From: Agrypnia vestita
Taxonomy: Eukaryota > Arthropoda > Insecta > Trichoptera > Phryganeidae
DNA: 64,000 nt
Assembly (NCBI GenBank): GCA_016648135.1
Contig: JADDOH010000168.1
Location: 1-64,000, forward strand
Direction: 5' to 3'
Shown here: piece after piece, positions 41,680 through 52,879 of the stretch
Position numbering within the stretch: the first letter of the stretch is position 1
Layout: each line of letters starts with the position of its first letter
Made by a program: the position numbers and the translations under genes
Notes under the pieces: generated by a model
Databases searched by the model: none
Told to the model about the DNA's origin: nothing
What the model saw: only the letters and a program-made list of their open reading frames with translations

Positions 41680-44378
41680 TGATTTTTATATTTTCGACAT
41701 TTTTTCATGCCGATGAGCTAAAATGAGATAAAAACGTTTAAGCTTGCGTGGTGCATTTCCATTTGCAGGAAATCATGTGAAAATTTTATGTAGTTGCATA
41801 AGTTTCACCTCAAAACAATAAAAAATTTAACTGTTTTTTTATTGGACGAACTGAACGTAGTAGCCTATTACGTCTACAGTAGATAATCACGTAATATTCA
41901 AATCAATTGAAATTATAATACAGCAGAATCGCCTGTGAACAATGGTTCGATTCATCAATCAATTGAGAAGGCATGATTGATGATCTTGTTTCAGACACCT
42001 GTTACGTTAGAAACTGTTAATGAGGCATCGATGCTATTGTAATTTTTTTTGAAGGAATTTAAAAATTATTTACGATTTATCAGTGGCGTACCATCCCGTG
42101 TATTTATAAACAAATGATTATTATGAATTGAATCGATACGAAAACGCCAGTGGAACTATTACAAAGATTCATATTTTAAGGGAAGAAAGGGAAGGTCAGT
42201 TGGTTCGCCCTAGACGGTGCTGGAATAAACAGCAACAAAAATGGCTTGAAAACAGCTTGGATCTTTACTGTCATTTAAGATGAAGGTACGAATATGAATA
42301 AATGGAGAAATTTTGATTTTATCCATGTTCTAAACAACTTATACATACATTAAAAAAATCGTGAATGTACTCATGTACGCACGGTAGAAGTTATACTTAA
42401 AAACTAAAAAAAAGTCAAAATTATATACCTATAAATGGTGCTCAAAGTATTGAGCAGTATAAATGTATATTGATTATTGTCGATTACATTTTATTGAATT
42501 TCATGAAAAGAATTAAAATTCATACTTACATAAATGTAACTTCAAATATTTAAAATAATTGGGGCAAACAAAAAAAAATTATAAAACTAAATTCGCATCT
42601 GAACAGAATCTGACAACTGACAAGAATTCAATGTGCTTTCGTTATTGATATGTTGCTCCTTTTCAAAAACGTGTGCATTTTCAAAAAAATCCAAGTATCT
42701 ACCCACTTTCAAGTTTTATCGATTTTCTGCCAAAAACGGTTTCGTATTCAAAAGTTAAGAAACTATACAACTTTGACAGCCGCTTAGAATGTCGAATGAA
42801 TGAATGTGTTATTTGATTTGTAAACGAATATCTGACATATACGTCGTTTTTGGATTAAATAATTTCTCCAATATCACTTCTCATCCTTTTTCGCATGGTG
42901 AAAAACAAAAACTTTCTTAAAAAACGATTGAAATATTCGTGAACTCGCATATAAACAGAATCTGACAGCTGACAAGAATTCATGTTTTTAGGTGTTTTTC
43001 GGTGCACGCATTTCGTTGCATACTAAAATTTCATCTTAACAACTATCTTCACGGTCTCGCATGGTCCGTACGCTGTGCTTTGCGTGCGCAACTTTCAAGT
43101 ATAACTTCAAAAACATAAATACTTTTATTTATACAAATACATTTTAAATATTGGAAATTTTGATACGAGTTTTGTTTTAGTTAGTAAAAATAAAATAAAA
43201 AAATGATAATGACGTCAAATTAAACTATCGCCGCAGCGTTTCTCACTTCCTCGTATTAAATAGCTATTACAGTGTGGTAAGGTGCTCTCAGTTGATCCTG
43301 ATGGTTTAAAATAGAATGCTCGCAGCCCGCTGCGTCATAATATCCTCGGCACACGATATAATAATTAATCCAGTTAAGACTGAGATGATGATCAGAACTA
43401 GTTTAAGTTGAACTGAAACAGGGCAGACTTCAGTCTTGAGGGCAAATTAATTGCACAGTAGTTAAAACTGTTTTATTAAACATATGCCTATTTGTGCAGT
43501 AAATAAAAAGCTTAAACCATTTTGCAATTTTATGCTTCCTCAATTAAATTTATGGAGCATTGATAATAGGTAGATATTCGACAGATGGTACTACAAATGG
43601 AAAATATTAATGAGCTTCCTTCCATCACGATTTATATATTTTAACGAGCCATTAACAGAAAATTAGATATCAAATACATACAATAATCTTTATTTTGTGA
43701 AGTTTTATTTCAGTTTCAACTTTGATATCAATAATTATGTGTCAAAACTAGTATTTTACATCTTTTCATAATGACAAAATTATGTTTATAAATTTATTAT
43801 GTTTTAATCTTTTAGGTTTCTATTCATTATATCTGAAACTATTCTTTTAGTTTAATTTATGAAATATATGTAGGATTAATCTTTTAAATCTTGATACAGT
43901 AAGTATATACGTATGTTTATACTGTATTCTTTAACTAACGATAATTTATTTAAGCGTCAGCCTAGTGCGAAAATGTTTAAATTTAATTCATGTTATTCTA
44001 ATTATTCCCATTATTTGTAAAATGCGTAATTTTTAAGTGTCTAAATAAAAGCGCCAATATAAAAAGGATCTATATGCAAAAAAATACAGAGAGAGAAAAA
44101 GTTAATAAATAACCAGAATTTCAGTTTTTTTTGTTTTCTAATTCACTTGCCATGTATGGAAATTCATTTTAGGTTTTCTTTGTTATTATATATAAGATAA
44201 GCCAAGTTAATCTTTGAACCCACGCAGTGATATCGTGTCTCGTAAAACCGGCTATTTAAAACATAATTCTTCATTTTATTAGTTTATTGATATTAGTTTA
44301 ATTTTGATTTGAACATAATTTCTTTAAAAGGTGTATTTTGTAACATGTTTTCTTTTTTCTTTTCTTTCTTTTAAAAAA
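41680..44378. other. No recognised gene; 40-bp direct repeat pair
   Basis: AACAGAATCTGACAACTGAC + AAGAATTCAATGT at about 42602-42635 recurs as AACAGAATCTGACAGCTGAC + AAGAATTCATGT at 42956-42988, about 354 bp apart. These could be remnants of terminal direct repeats or an old tandem. 43010-43090 is GC-richer (GGTCTCGCATGGTCCGTACG). No supported ORF in this 2.7 kb. Confidence 0.4.
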
Positions 44379-44379
44379 A

Positions 44380-44535
44380 TAAAGATGTAAACACAGAATA
44401 CGTGTCACATCAATATTCATACTATTTTCAAACTAAGCTAAGCGCTTGTTCTAGGACAATAGGACAAACATGCCGGTATCCTGGAAAGGGGCTCACACCA
44501 CAGAGCATAGGATCTCTACAGTCACAACTACTGAG
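44380..44535 (-). mobile_element. SINE family A copy (minus)
   Basis: On the minus strand the body reads TAGAACAAGCGCTTAGCTTA, GTTTGAAAATAGTATGAATA, GATGTGACACGTATTCTGTG and ends in an A-rich tail (44372-44382). The head (AGTAGTTGTGACTGTAGAGA, CTCTGTGGTGTGAGCCCC) is decayed, with the B box altered. Confidence 0.65.
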
Positions 44536-44700
44536 ATGACAAATTACATTTTATATAAAGTTATCTTCATAATTTTTGCAAAATGTTTTTTATTTTGAAC
44601 TTTAAGATCCTTTTGTTCGTTATTAATCACCCGATGATTGATGAAAAAATAAAACACAACATTTCGTGATTTCTTGATTGGGACGTTGATTGTAAATTCA

Positions 44701-45007
44701 GAGGAATGATTGATTCTCCCGAGTTTGAAGTATACCGTGTTTATCAATATTATGACCACAAGTTGACACTGCGTTTCTCAGGTGCTTTCCGACCCTGTGT
44801 CTGCAGGCAGTCCATTAGTAACTCCCAGACGACGTCGCCAGTACTCAAGTTTTATCGGTTTATTAACTTGAGCCCCTGTTCGTATCCTGCATCAAGTGAT
44901 ACTAAGTGTTGGAGGACTGTCAACGTTCGAGGAAAAATCCCTAACGAGGAGATTACCTTCAACGTAATAGTAACAGGATACGAATTTGACACGAAGGGTC
45001 TCGTTAT
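44701..45007 (+). CDS. Candidate exon, 101-codon ORF, unrecognised
   Basis: The frame 44706-45011 opens with MIDSPEFEVYRVYQYYDHKL and has a mid-part rich in Ser, Cys and Pro, ending in the stretch ITFNVIVTGYEFDTKGLVM. It is GC-richer than both flanks. An acceptor-like TTGTAAATTCAG|AGG lies just before the ATG and a donor GTTAT|GTAAGTGTG lies at its end (GT at 45008-45009). No repeat copy overlaps it. An internal inverted pair (GTTCGTATCCTG / CAGGATACGAAT) is present. The ending faintly resembles a beta-strand/turn pattern but I name no family. It may be a real exon or a chance frame. Confidence 0.28.
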
Positions 45008-45011
45008 GTAA

Positions 45012-45150
45012 GTGTGATTAATGCCTTGGATCAAAGGCCAATGTGAGGCAAATGTATGTCCTTATTCCTTCCACATAATCTTGTAAATTCTCCATCAAAT
45101 TAACCCATTCCGTGCTGACGACACGCCAGGCTTCTAAATGGAACAGCCGC
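45012..45150. other. Short unique spacer
   Basis: Nothing recognised; would be intron if the preceding exon is real. Confidence 0.3.
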
Positions 45151-45154
45151 ACAA

Positions 45155-45545
45155 ATCATATGTCTCATAGACACGAACTTATTTTATATGGTTTCATGGG
45201 AAAGTATTTATGGAGGCCTAAATGGGTGTTTATAGGGCTAACAATCTATCGTAAGGGCTGGCTTAAGTAATCACTTTACACAATGTAACGTTCACCAATT
45301 CCAACCATGAATGACTACCACACCTATCAAATTTTTGGAAGTTGTATAGGATTAACTTGCACACCTTGTTTCATGGGTAAGTTGTATTTTTACCACCGCC
45401 ATCTGTGGTAGATAATTTTGTCATTCCCACAAACCACATAAAATAGCTTCGTCTCAATGAGACATCTTTTTAATGATGTTCCCTGGGGACAAAATACAGT
45501 AGTATTTTTTTTTTTGAAAAATTTGAATACACTCAAAATAGTTGC
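45155..45545. mobile_element. MITE family E, inverted copy with right end
   Basis: ATGTCTCATAGACACGAACT at the left and TAGCTTCGTCTCAATGAGAC at the right form the inner inverted repeat. The core words GGGCTTAC/AAGTAATCACTTTACACAAT (complement of GTGTAAAGTGATCA) and CTACCACACCTATCAAATTT appear inverted relative to 50765-51180. It extends to ATTTGAATACACTCAAAATA, the family's outer end. The 45457-45648 frame is not a gene. Confidence 0.7.
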
Positions 45546-45549
45546 ACAA

Positions 45550-47035
45550 AATGTGTCTGACGCGTTTTATGGTCATATTATTTTTTTTACTTATATTACA
45601 GAACAGAGAAGTGATTTTAAATATAGACATATGCAGCGTGAACTTTAAACCCGCATCACAGAGTTAACGGTCGCTGGGGTTTATTTTAGCATGAATTTGT
45701 ATTAATTTTTTCAGCACTGAACGTGTTCAGCCTGGTTGTTCTGACTGGCAAGCTTGTTCTTCAAGCCTTCAAGTCTTCAATTACCTTATTTAGAAGCAAA
45801 GTAATTCTGCTTGAAGATTCTTATTCGCCAAATACATTTTGGAATTTTTATCGCAACTTTTCACATATATTCTATATTTCGCAACCTTTGTCTATCGTAA
45901 AGTCTCTGCAGATTATTTATCGTCCGCACAGAGGAAAATGTAAGATATCGTTTAACATATTTATTATTCGTCTCGAATAGACTTACGTTTCACAAGCTAA
46001 AGCGTCCTGAATTTGCCTGAGCGCACATTCATGCCATCTATACGGAGGGAGGTAGGCCACGCTGATGTAATCTAAATATTTTATGTTTATTATCCAAATT
46101 TTATATTTGTCCTCAAAATATTGAATTTAATATAAGCAATTAAAGTATTTTCTTTCATGCACATCATCATTTATCTTAATTCAATTTTAAAGACGTATTT
46201 TTCATATCAAAAACCTTGTTATAAAATTACCTTAAATCAATTTTGAAAACGTATTTATTAATATCAAAAAAATTCAAAATTACATATTATTTATTTTTAA
46301 CCTATCTAGTATAATAAATACGCAAAAATCATTCTTTCCAGGGGGAATGAAACACAAGCAGTGCGTGAAATTGAGCTCTTGCATAGATTACGCTCACCTT
46401 GTTCAAACGTTGGTTCGCGGAAAAATGCGGACATTATTTCTATAATCTTTTTTTTATTTTCAGAACTGTACTTGATGAGTATTTGTCTTCTTGTTGTCAA
46501 TCCCCAGAGGTATTTTAATTGGCATTGCATTGATTTCTTGCTTTTTTTTTAATTTGCACTCACACAATATTATGTATATTCCACCTCAAAAAGATTTTTA
46601 AATGATTCAACTTCGGACATAGTCGTTAAAAAGTTACCTTATGGTTTTAGCAAGATAAATCAACAAAGAGGAGAACACTATCCAACTCTTATTTATTACG
46701 TGTTTTTTTTTATTGTGAAGAGTCTTCAACATGGTTGGTTCTGTGTATTTATTAGATATATAGTTAAGTGTTAGATGTAAATAAATTTTATGCTATAGGT
46801 AACTACTAATTTAAGAGGTTTACAAACTGCCATTAGGTATTTCAAGTGGATGTTTTTAAGTAATATTATGATAAGTCTTCTAGTTTATGTTTTTTGAGGT
46901 ATTTTTCTTGTTTTAACGACCTTTCTCGCCATGTTGAAAAATAATACACAGAAAACAATAATTATATTAAATGTAAACACATACGATCACTTTAATAAAT
47001 TATCGTCATAGTATTACTTTTACAATAATCCATTA
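45550..47035. other. No supported gene
   Basis: AT-rich with slightly more complex patches (45720-46060, 46320-46440). The frames at 45723-45980 (+), 46306-46530 (-) and 46361-46552 (+) have no recognised domain, and opposite-strand overlap makes at least some of them chance. Confidence 0.4.
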
Positions 47036-47044
47036 AAAAAAGAA

Positions 47045-47350
47045 ATCCATAAAAACCAAGTTTTTATTATACTCCCTTTCTCATTTACTAGTGGAAACTG
47101 GTTTGGCGCTTAACCTACGCGTTGGGCTTCGGTCGAGCGACGCTACGAAAGGGAGTAATAAAAAATTTCCATAAATCCGAAATTATACCAGATTATCCAG
47201 AAAATTTGAAAGATCTTCTTGATCGTCGCCACGAGTCTATTTGCAAAGTTTCAGCTCGATTGGATCACGGGAAAAGGGTTAAAAATCGATCCAAAGTTTT
47301 TTCGTCAAGCAAGCAGACGCCACGAGTTAATATAAAGGGAGTAATAATCA
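47045..47350 (+). mobile_element. Element F, copy 2
   Basis: It starts CCATAAAAACCAAGTTTTTA then TTATACTCCCTTTC. A facing block GAAAGGGAGTAATAAAAAAT at 47149 forms an inverted repeat with it. The conserved inner block GATCGTCGCCACGAGTCTAT, TTCAGCTCGATTGGATCACG and GGAAAAGGGTTAAAAATCGA follows, and the element ends CACGAGTTAATATAAAGGGA. The 94-codon frame 47122-47406 is the element, not a gene. Confidence 0.7.
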
Positions 47351-47399
47351 ATTATACTTTTTTATATATTATTTTTCTTATATACCTTCTTCTCAACGC

Positions 47400-47690
47400 A
47401 TTATAGAAAAAAATGCATTTCTATAGACAGAGTAAAACATCTATTTTGATTAATTTAAAAATTAATTAAAATACGCTACGTCACAATGCAGGGAAATATT
47501 GTCAAAAGTCGGGGCACTGGAAGAAGGAGAACATCGAGCCTGAAAAACTTGAAAAAATGTTTTGACCAATCATCTCTATCGCTATTCGGGCCACGGTAGC
47601 AATTTTTAAAAATTTAATCAAACAAAATTTTGCATACTTATTCTTTAGTAACCGACATTTCAAAGACAGTCATTTTTGACGGGATAGATA
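47400..47690. other. No recognised gene
   Basis: AT-rich spacer between element F copy 2 and a repeat D copy; nothing bounded seen. Confidence 0.35.
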
Positions 47691-47696
47691 CATCGC

Positions 47697-47870
47697 AATT
47701 GTAATAATTTCGTTGTCTGTCCGTCCGTCTGTCTGTCTGTCTGTCTGTCTCCTGTAACTTCGTGTAACTTCCCTAACTTTTTTATAGTATTTTTTTTTCA
47801 ATTTTTTTTTCTATAAAATAAATAAAATACTTCCTTAGGAACTGTCATTTTCGACGGGTTACAAGCTAGT
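47697..47870 (+). mobile_element. Repeat D copy with (TGTC)n expansion
   Basis: AATTGTAATAATTTCGTTGT, CTGTCCGTCCGTCTGTCTG then several more CTGT units, and CCTGTAACTTCGTGTAACTT give the left module. The right end reads AACTGTCATTTTCGACGGGT TACAAGCTAG, as in the other copies (TCATTTTTACGGGTTACAG). The CTGT microsatellite at about 47719-47751 grew from the family's own start. The upstream words at 47665-47690 duplicate the right-end module. Confidence 0.6.
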
Positions 47871-47912
47871 AAATAAAATAATTTAAATAAAAAAAAATCT
47901 CCTGAGAAAAAA

Positions 47913-48227
47913 GTGCGAAGTTTTTCCAAACTTGGCTTAAAATTCGACATTTTAACGGAGCTTTCTAAATTTGAATGTTCACATTATGAACGAGCCTCGC
48001 GTTTTGATAATTTAATTAATATTTCCGCCACGCTGGTGAGGCTTGCGGTAAGATTAATGTTCCTGGCCTTGAACCCTGGGAAAAAACAATGGACCAGTCA
48101 TGATGCGTGTCAAAACACAGATGGCCCGCAGATTGCGAGCGCCGGTACCGTTGCAGAAGGCATCTTCCCTGCAGACAATATAGCGTTTTGCATATCTTTT
48201 TGTAATTCCCAAAAGATGACCGTGTAG
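47913..48227 (+). CDS. Unrecognised 104-codon ORF in GC-richer DNA
   Basis: The frame starts MRSFSKLGLKFDILTELSKF and ends in a stretch with IASAGTVAEGIFPADNIAF. The second half (48020-48190) is GC-richer than the flanks and not part of any repeat I could identify. No acceptor, donor or domain was convincing. It may be a conserved non-coding stretch or a chance ORF. Confidence 0.18.
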   Translation: MRSFSKLGLKFDILTELSKFECSHYERASRFDNLINISATLVRLAVRLMFLALNPGKKQWTSHDACQNTDGPQIASAGTVAEGIFPADNIAFCISFCNSQKMTV

Positions 48228-48460
48228 CTAACGGAAAATATTCATGAAGCAGCAGTTGTGTATCATAAAAGTTTCAATAGGTCAGTGTTCACGTGGATAC
48301 AAAATGGCGAGATTATCGTGAACAACCTAACATTTACTCTTTAATCACAATAATACTTTCTGATTGAATATTGTGTACGTAGTTTTAAATTTAAAAAGCT
48401 TATTCTGTAATTTATAGATTAACGCGACTATTTTCAGCTCGCAGCGTTATTTTCAACATA

Positions 48461-49775
48461 ATGCGGGGTATCTAGCAAAAACATTGGAGGTGGATTCCTG
48501 CCTTGATATTGATATCTTGTTATGAAGATATGCAATACAAAAGTTTGCATTTTTCTTTCAATCTTTCTAACTTAAACTTTTGAAACTATCATTACAGTAA
48601 CTTATAAAGATTATAAAAAATTCATTCGCATCAATACATTTCAAATAAAACTATAAAAACCTTGTAAAAAAATTACATTTTCAATTTTTGCAATGTATTT
48701 ATCATTTTGATCCACTTGTATTAAGGGGGGGGTAAGGTTTTTAACTTTTTTTTTTTGCATTTTATTTTTAATTTTTTAAATGAATGTATAACATCGCAAG
48801 AATGTTGTGTCAAAATTTCAAGTCAATCGGAGCAAAATTGACGAAGTTCTGAACATTTGAGCAATATCAGACTGATTTTCTATACCTGCTCGGGCAGCTT
48901 AGAGATGCGCTCACCTAAGGACTACCGGACGTGCTATTGTATTAGAAGAGTTTTGCTTAGACAAGGACAAAAAGATGCTGATGATTAAAGCTCTTTGCTG
49001 TGTGAACATGGCATCGACGATTATGTGTAAGTATAAAATAAGTGTTGAGTTTTATTTTGAATTTTACAGTGTGCAAAACTTTAAAGCGTTATCCCCACAT
49101 CTCACGTTTTCAAAGTCGGTGTCCATCATAACTTCAAAACTACTGCACCGATCCTTTTGAAATTTTGAACACTATTTCTGTACATAATTTACGAGGTAAC
49201 GCTGGAGACTTTTAACAAATTAGTCGATATTTTTCGCAAAAAATCGCGTTTTTCCCTTCAAAGTGTTCCAAAAAATTGAAAAATTGAAATTTCAAAAAAC
49301 CCTCCCAGAGTTACCTGGTAAAACCTATTACCTAACGAATGAACTTTGATTTTTTGATTTCAGATAATCGAGCACCAAGTTATGATGGACACCGCAATTT
49401 TATTTTTTTCCGAGACACGTCCGAATAATTGCTGCCATTGCCGTATTTTTTAATATTTCGTCTTGAAAATTTTACACAATATTCTTCAAATGTCATACTT
49501 TAATGTACCATTGGTTTAAATAAAGAAATTTTAACTGTGTTGTCACAAAAAATTCACAAAAACATGCCTTTTTTTGTACGAATTAACCTTACCCCCCCTT
49601 AATGCGAATGAATTTTTCATAATCGATTTAAGTTACTGTGATGATAGTTCAACTAATTGAAAAAAATAATTCAGAAATACTGAAAAAAATGCATACTTTG
49701 ATATTGCTTATATCCATAACTATTGATATTAGGTCATGCTTGCTAGAACATTATTGACTCATTATCAAGACAGGA
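48461..49775. mobile_element. Foldback MITE copy 3, split by an insertion
   Basis: The left part carries GATATGCAATACAAAAGTTT and CTATCATTACAGTAACTTAT and the right part GAATTTTTCATAATCGATTT, TGTGATGATAGTTCAAC and AACTATTGATATTAGGTCAT, in the order of copies at 11229 and 21768. The two halves are separated by an 874-bp element (48725-49598). Both outer ends are eroded; the right end stops near the small element at 49783. Confidence 0.75.
48725..49598. mobile_element. piggyBac-like non-autonomous element, TTAA duplicated
   Basis: The left end TTAA|GGGGGGGGTAAGGTT and right end AACCTTACCCCCCC|TTAA are inverted repeats of about 14 bp flanked by TTAA on both sides (48721-48724, 49599-49602). TTAA target choice is diagnostic of piggyBac transposition. 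Removing the element and one TTAA restores CTTGTATTAATGCGAATGAA, matching the uninterrupted foldback copies (CTTGTATTGAAACGAATGAA at 11229-11742). It has no intact transposase; the 48975-49160 frame is unrecognised. Inside, ATTTCAAGTCAATCGGAGCA and TTCCAAAAAATTGAAAAATT are noted. Confidence 0.8.
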
Positions 49776-49782
49776 ATCTATC

Positions 49783-49954
49783 TAACTGTAAATGGATACG
49801 GATATTTAATACGAACCGTATGTTTTCCCGAGAAACGATTCTCGACGTTTCGTTGATTTCGTATTCAATGTCATCAGGATTACGACCTGTACCCGCGGAA
49901 GTATAGGGCGGAGAGTCCGGTTCGTATAAAATATCCGTAACCATTTATAGTTAA
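49783..49954. mobile_element. Short 172-bp element, 37-bp inverted ends
   Basis: TAACTGTAAATGGATACGGA then TATTTAATACGAACCG at the left pairs with CGGTTCGTATAAAATATCCG then TAACCATTTATAGTTA at the right. The interior on the minus strand holds CCTGATGA, a weak TTG/CAA stem, then GAAACGTCGAG (49847-49878), followed by GAGAATCGTTTCTCG, a small hairpin. It directly abuts the eroded right end of foldback copy 3. No protein. Confidence 0.75.
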
Positions 49955-49959
49955 ATATG

Positions 49960-50440
49960 TCTAACGACCGTAATAACAACCTTAACTCTTTAAGGAATCA
50001 ATCTGTAAAGTTTTTTCTACCAGCTATGAGATACCCTGTATATGAAGCTTTGAAATATTCAGAGACTGTCGGCTTTTCGATTAACGCGACTATTCTCAGT
50101 TCTCAACATCACTTAGTATGTTCCATATTTTTTCAAACTCACCTAAATGCCGTTGACTGTAAAAATACTCGAAACTTCGATACATCACTATGCGAGTGCT
50201 TTAACCTCTAGACCAACAATATGATAATTCACTAATACTGTTGTATCGAGAAGATTGTAAGCAAAAGTTTGCGCAAAATCATGATGGTGAATCAGGCCTT
50301 AACCTACAAAATCATGGTGTATATCGCTTAATCAGCAGCGCAGTGCTTTCTGCATTAATTGCAGACATTTATTAGCTGTTTGTAGTCTTGGCATTAGCGA
50401 TGCATGAGTCTGGTATACTTAGTCTGACCGTAAGGGATTT
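49960..50440. other. Spacer with SINE head relic at 50190-50222
   Basis: ATGCGAGTGCTTTAACCTCT AGACCAACAATATG at 50190-50223 resembles the family A head read on the minus strand (CGAGTGTCCTAACCACAAGACCAACAAGCTAC). The 84-codon frame 49957-50211 runs into it and has no recognised domain. Confidence 0.4.
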
Positions 50441-50442
50441 CC

Positions 50443-50763
50443 ATGTTAAATTATCCGTTCTGCCGGTATCTTGGTATCTGGTATCTCGGTATCTTGAGCA
50501 TCTCACGTGGAGCCGGTGAATGGCTCTGGTCCGGCGCCATCCGTCTGCCTCTGCGTGACTCCCAGGAAACGGTAGGGTTGGATAAGGAAACTATTATGGA
50601 GATGCGGCTCCAGGATACACTTCATGTATACAGCATACAGGTTTTAATATATGACAGTTATATAATGATTTATTGGTCCATTCTAATGTACAGATACTAT
50701 TTAAGTCATGTTATCTTGCCAGTTAGGGGCATTGCGAATTCATTGTGTTGTCTGTTTAATTAG
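50443..50763 (+). CDS. Unrecognised 106-codon ORF
   Basis: The first part crosses four GGTATCT repeats (50466-50497), the middle (50505-50640) is GC-richer and reads RGAGEWLWSGAIRLPLRD and GLDKETIMEMRLQ, and the last third is hydrophobic and AT-rich. A weak donor ACAG|GTTTTA falls at about 50640, so the GC-rich middle could be an exon. No family recognised. Chance is the more likely explanation. Confidence 0.18.
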   Translation: MLNYPFCRYLGIWYLGILSISRGAGEWLWSGAIRLPLRDSQETVGLDKETIMEMRLQDTLHVYSIQVLIYDSYIMIYWSILMYRYYLSHVILPVRGIANSLCCLFN

Positions 50764-50764
50764 T

Positions 50765-51180
50765 TTCTTTGAATATTTTGAGTTTGTCCATATTTTTCAA
50801 AACACAGTACTGGATTTAGTTGCAGAGACATCATTAGTCAAGACATATTACAGAAAAAATTCCAATCAACAACAGATATCTCATTATTAACATCTGTGTT
50901 TAATTAAGGGGAACGCAAAAGCTTTGAATGACGGTCGCGCTAATGATAATTACTACATACATATTGAACGGGTTGTAAAAACTTAAATATGCATGCAACT
51001 TCCAAAAATTTGATAGATGTGGTATTCTATCATGGGTGGAAAAGGCGAATCTTACATTGTGTAAAGTGATCATTTAAACCAGCCGTACGACAGGTCGTAA
51101 GCCCTATGACGCCCGAAGACTTCCTTACCAATTTACCTATAAAAAATATAATTTCGTCTCTTTGAGACAGCTATAATAGA
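50765..51180. mobile_element. MITE family E copy with left end
   Basis: The left end ATATTTTGAGTTTGTCCATA, TTTTTCAAAACACAGTACTG and GCAGAGACATCATTAGTCAA matches 17780 and, inverted, 45545 and 54806. The core has TTTGATAGATGTGGTATTCT, GTGTAAAGTGATCATTTAAA and CGTACGACAGGTCGTAAGCC; the inner right end is TTTCGTCTCTTTGAGACAGC. This is one of the longest copies in the window. Confidence 0.75.
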
Positions 51181-51184
51181 TCTA

Positions 51185-51770
51185 GTTTCTTTAACCCTGC
51201 AACTCTGCTTTATAATCATTAATCTGTATATGAAAAAAAAGATTATATATAGTAGGCTCCTTTTAAACATTGTCGAAAAGATAGATTTTGTACATGATAG
51301 GCTTTTAGATGTATATTTATGAATATTTTAAAGCTTACATATTGATATAACCGGCTCCGGAAATAATTAGTAAAAAATCTTTAATATACTATTAATATTT
51401 TATGTAAAAAAAATATAATTGTTAAAAGTAATTACAATAAACTTTCGTATCTGACAGTATAGATATAAAAACATGGAAAGTTTAAAAGGTAAGAGAGAAC
51501 GACATTGAATATCACGAATAATTTGCAATGTTTTAAGCATAAGACTGGTTAGTTCAATTTTAGTTTCATCGAAAGATTTAAAGATTTCGCAGTTACTTCG
51601 TGGTTCAATATTTTAATTTGAAATATGGTTTTTATGTTAACTTTGCAGTACACACACAATTCATATTGTGTGTGTAGTAAAAAGTTAAATTAAAAATCAT
51701 ATTTTAAATAAATTTCAATTGATTATATCCAATTTAAAACAAATAGTATTAAGGTGTAAATAGAAAAACC
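51185..51770. other. No recognised gene; small hairpin
   Basis: ACACACACAATTCATATTGT GTGTGT at 51652-51677 forms a short hairpin. Otherwise AT-rich with nothing recognised. Confidence 0.4.
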
Positions 51771-51774
51771 AAAG

Positions 51775-52508
51775 TTTTTTAATCAACACTGTGATCATTA
51801 CTCTCTTTATATTAACTCGTGGCTTCTGCTTACTTGCCGGCTTGCCAGCTTGCCGTCAACAAAAACTTTGGATCGATTTTTGACCCTTTTCCCGTGATCC
51901 AATCGAGCTGAAACTTGGCAAGCAGACTCGTGGCGACGATCAAGAAGATCTATCAAATTTTCGTTAAAAAATTAATAATTATAGTATAATTTCGGATTTT
52001 AAGAAATTTTATTGTTTTTTTCAAATTGGAATCATTAGAAAAGTTTGATTAGCAACGGCGCGGTGACTCGATAACGTCGCGGAATATTTTCTAAATTTGA
52101 ATTACTCTGTCGGTATAATAGGTACATCACTACAAATTTCGAAAATTTACAAAACAATTGGTTCACAGATTGGTGACAGCAAAATTGGGTTTTTTGGGAA
52201 AAAATCAAATAATAATTTATTTCTTTTAGATTTCTGCTTAGTTTTGAAGAATTCTACATTACTCAAATCTGATTCTGACTAAATAATTTGACTCTGGAAA
52301 TTCATAAGGTACGATATTGATGAATGAAAATGGATGAAAAAATTGAATCTATCAAAATCTTGACATATCAAAACATCTGACATTTTAGAAATATATTAAA
52401 TTTCTGTAAGTTTAGTGTTATTTTATATGTTTTAATTCGTCTTTAATTATTGTTACATTTTACAAAGAAAGGGAGTATAATAAAAAAATGATTTTTATGG
52501 GTTACTTT
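51775..52508 (-). mobile_element. Element F, longest copy (minus)
   Basis: On the minus strand it starts AACCCATAAAAATCATTTTT then TTATTATACTCCCTTTC at 52508. It carries GATCGTCGCCACGAGTCTGC, TTCAGCTCGATTGGATCACG, and GGCAAGCTGGCAAGCCGGCA, and ends near CACGAGTTAATATAAAGAGA and AAACTTTGGTTTTTC at 51775. The two ends share ACTCYCTTT and CCAAAGTTT/CCAAGTTT words. At about 734 bp it is the fullest copy seen. The ORF 52097-52282 inside it is chance. Confidence 0.6.
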
Positions 52509-52879
52509 TTTTTTTAAATCGTTTTTTTTGTTAATTCCGAAAAAGTATGATAATTTAAATATCTCAAATGCTTTTTGACCCGATGTGAAAATTTCAACCT
52601 CAAAAATGGCGATTTGTGCGAACTCTAACCAAAAGGCAGTTAAATAACAAAACAATATTGGTAACTTTTAAACAACCCACTCTGCCCAACTCTTAAAATT
52701 GATAAATAAATTTAGGCTTTTATAAGTTTATAAAGCAGATTAAATACATTCCGATTCTGTGTCCACCGAACAAATTTCACATTTGGGAATTTACTAACAC
52801 CATGCGCTTTTTTTTAAATTCGTGGCCATTTACGGTTGGTTCTCATTAATTTACATTTAAGCGTACTTCTCACTTTCCC

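Noticed and set aside
44701..45007. 6-pyruvoyl-tetrahydropterin synthase exon (suggested by the VTG-YEFDTKGLVM ending)
   Set aside because: The upstream His-rich metal-binding motif expected before this segment is absent, so the resemblance is superficial.
47122..47406. 94-codon ORF as a gene
   Set aside because: It lies within element F, and the same DNA in other copies is not open.
49847..49878. A functional hammerhead ribozyme
   Set aside because: The CTGATGA and GAAAC boxes are present, but stem II pairs over only about three bases and no matching stem III with a cleavage triplet was found by eye.
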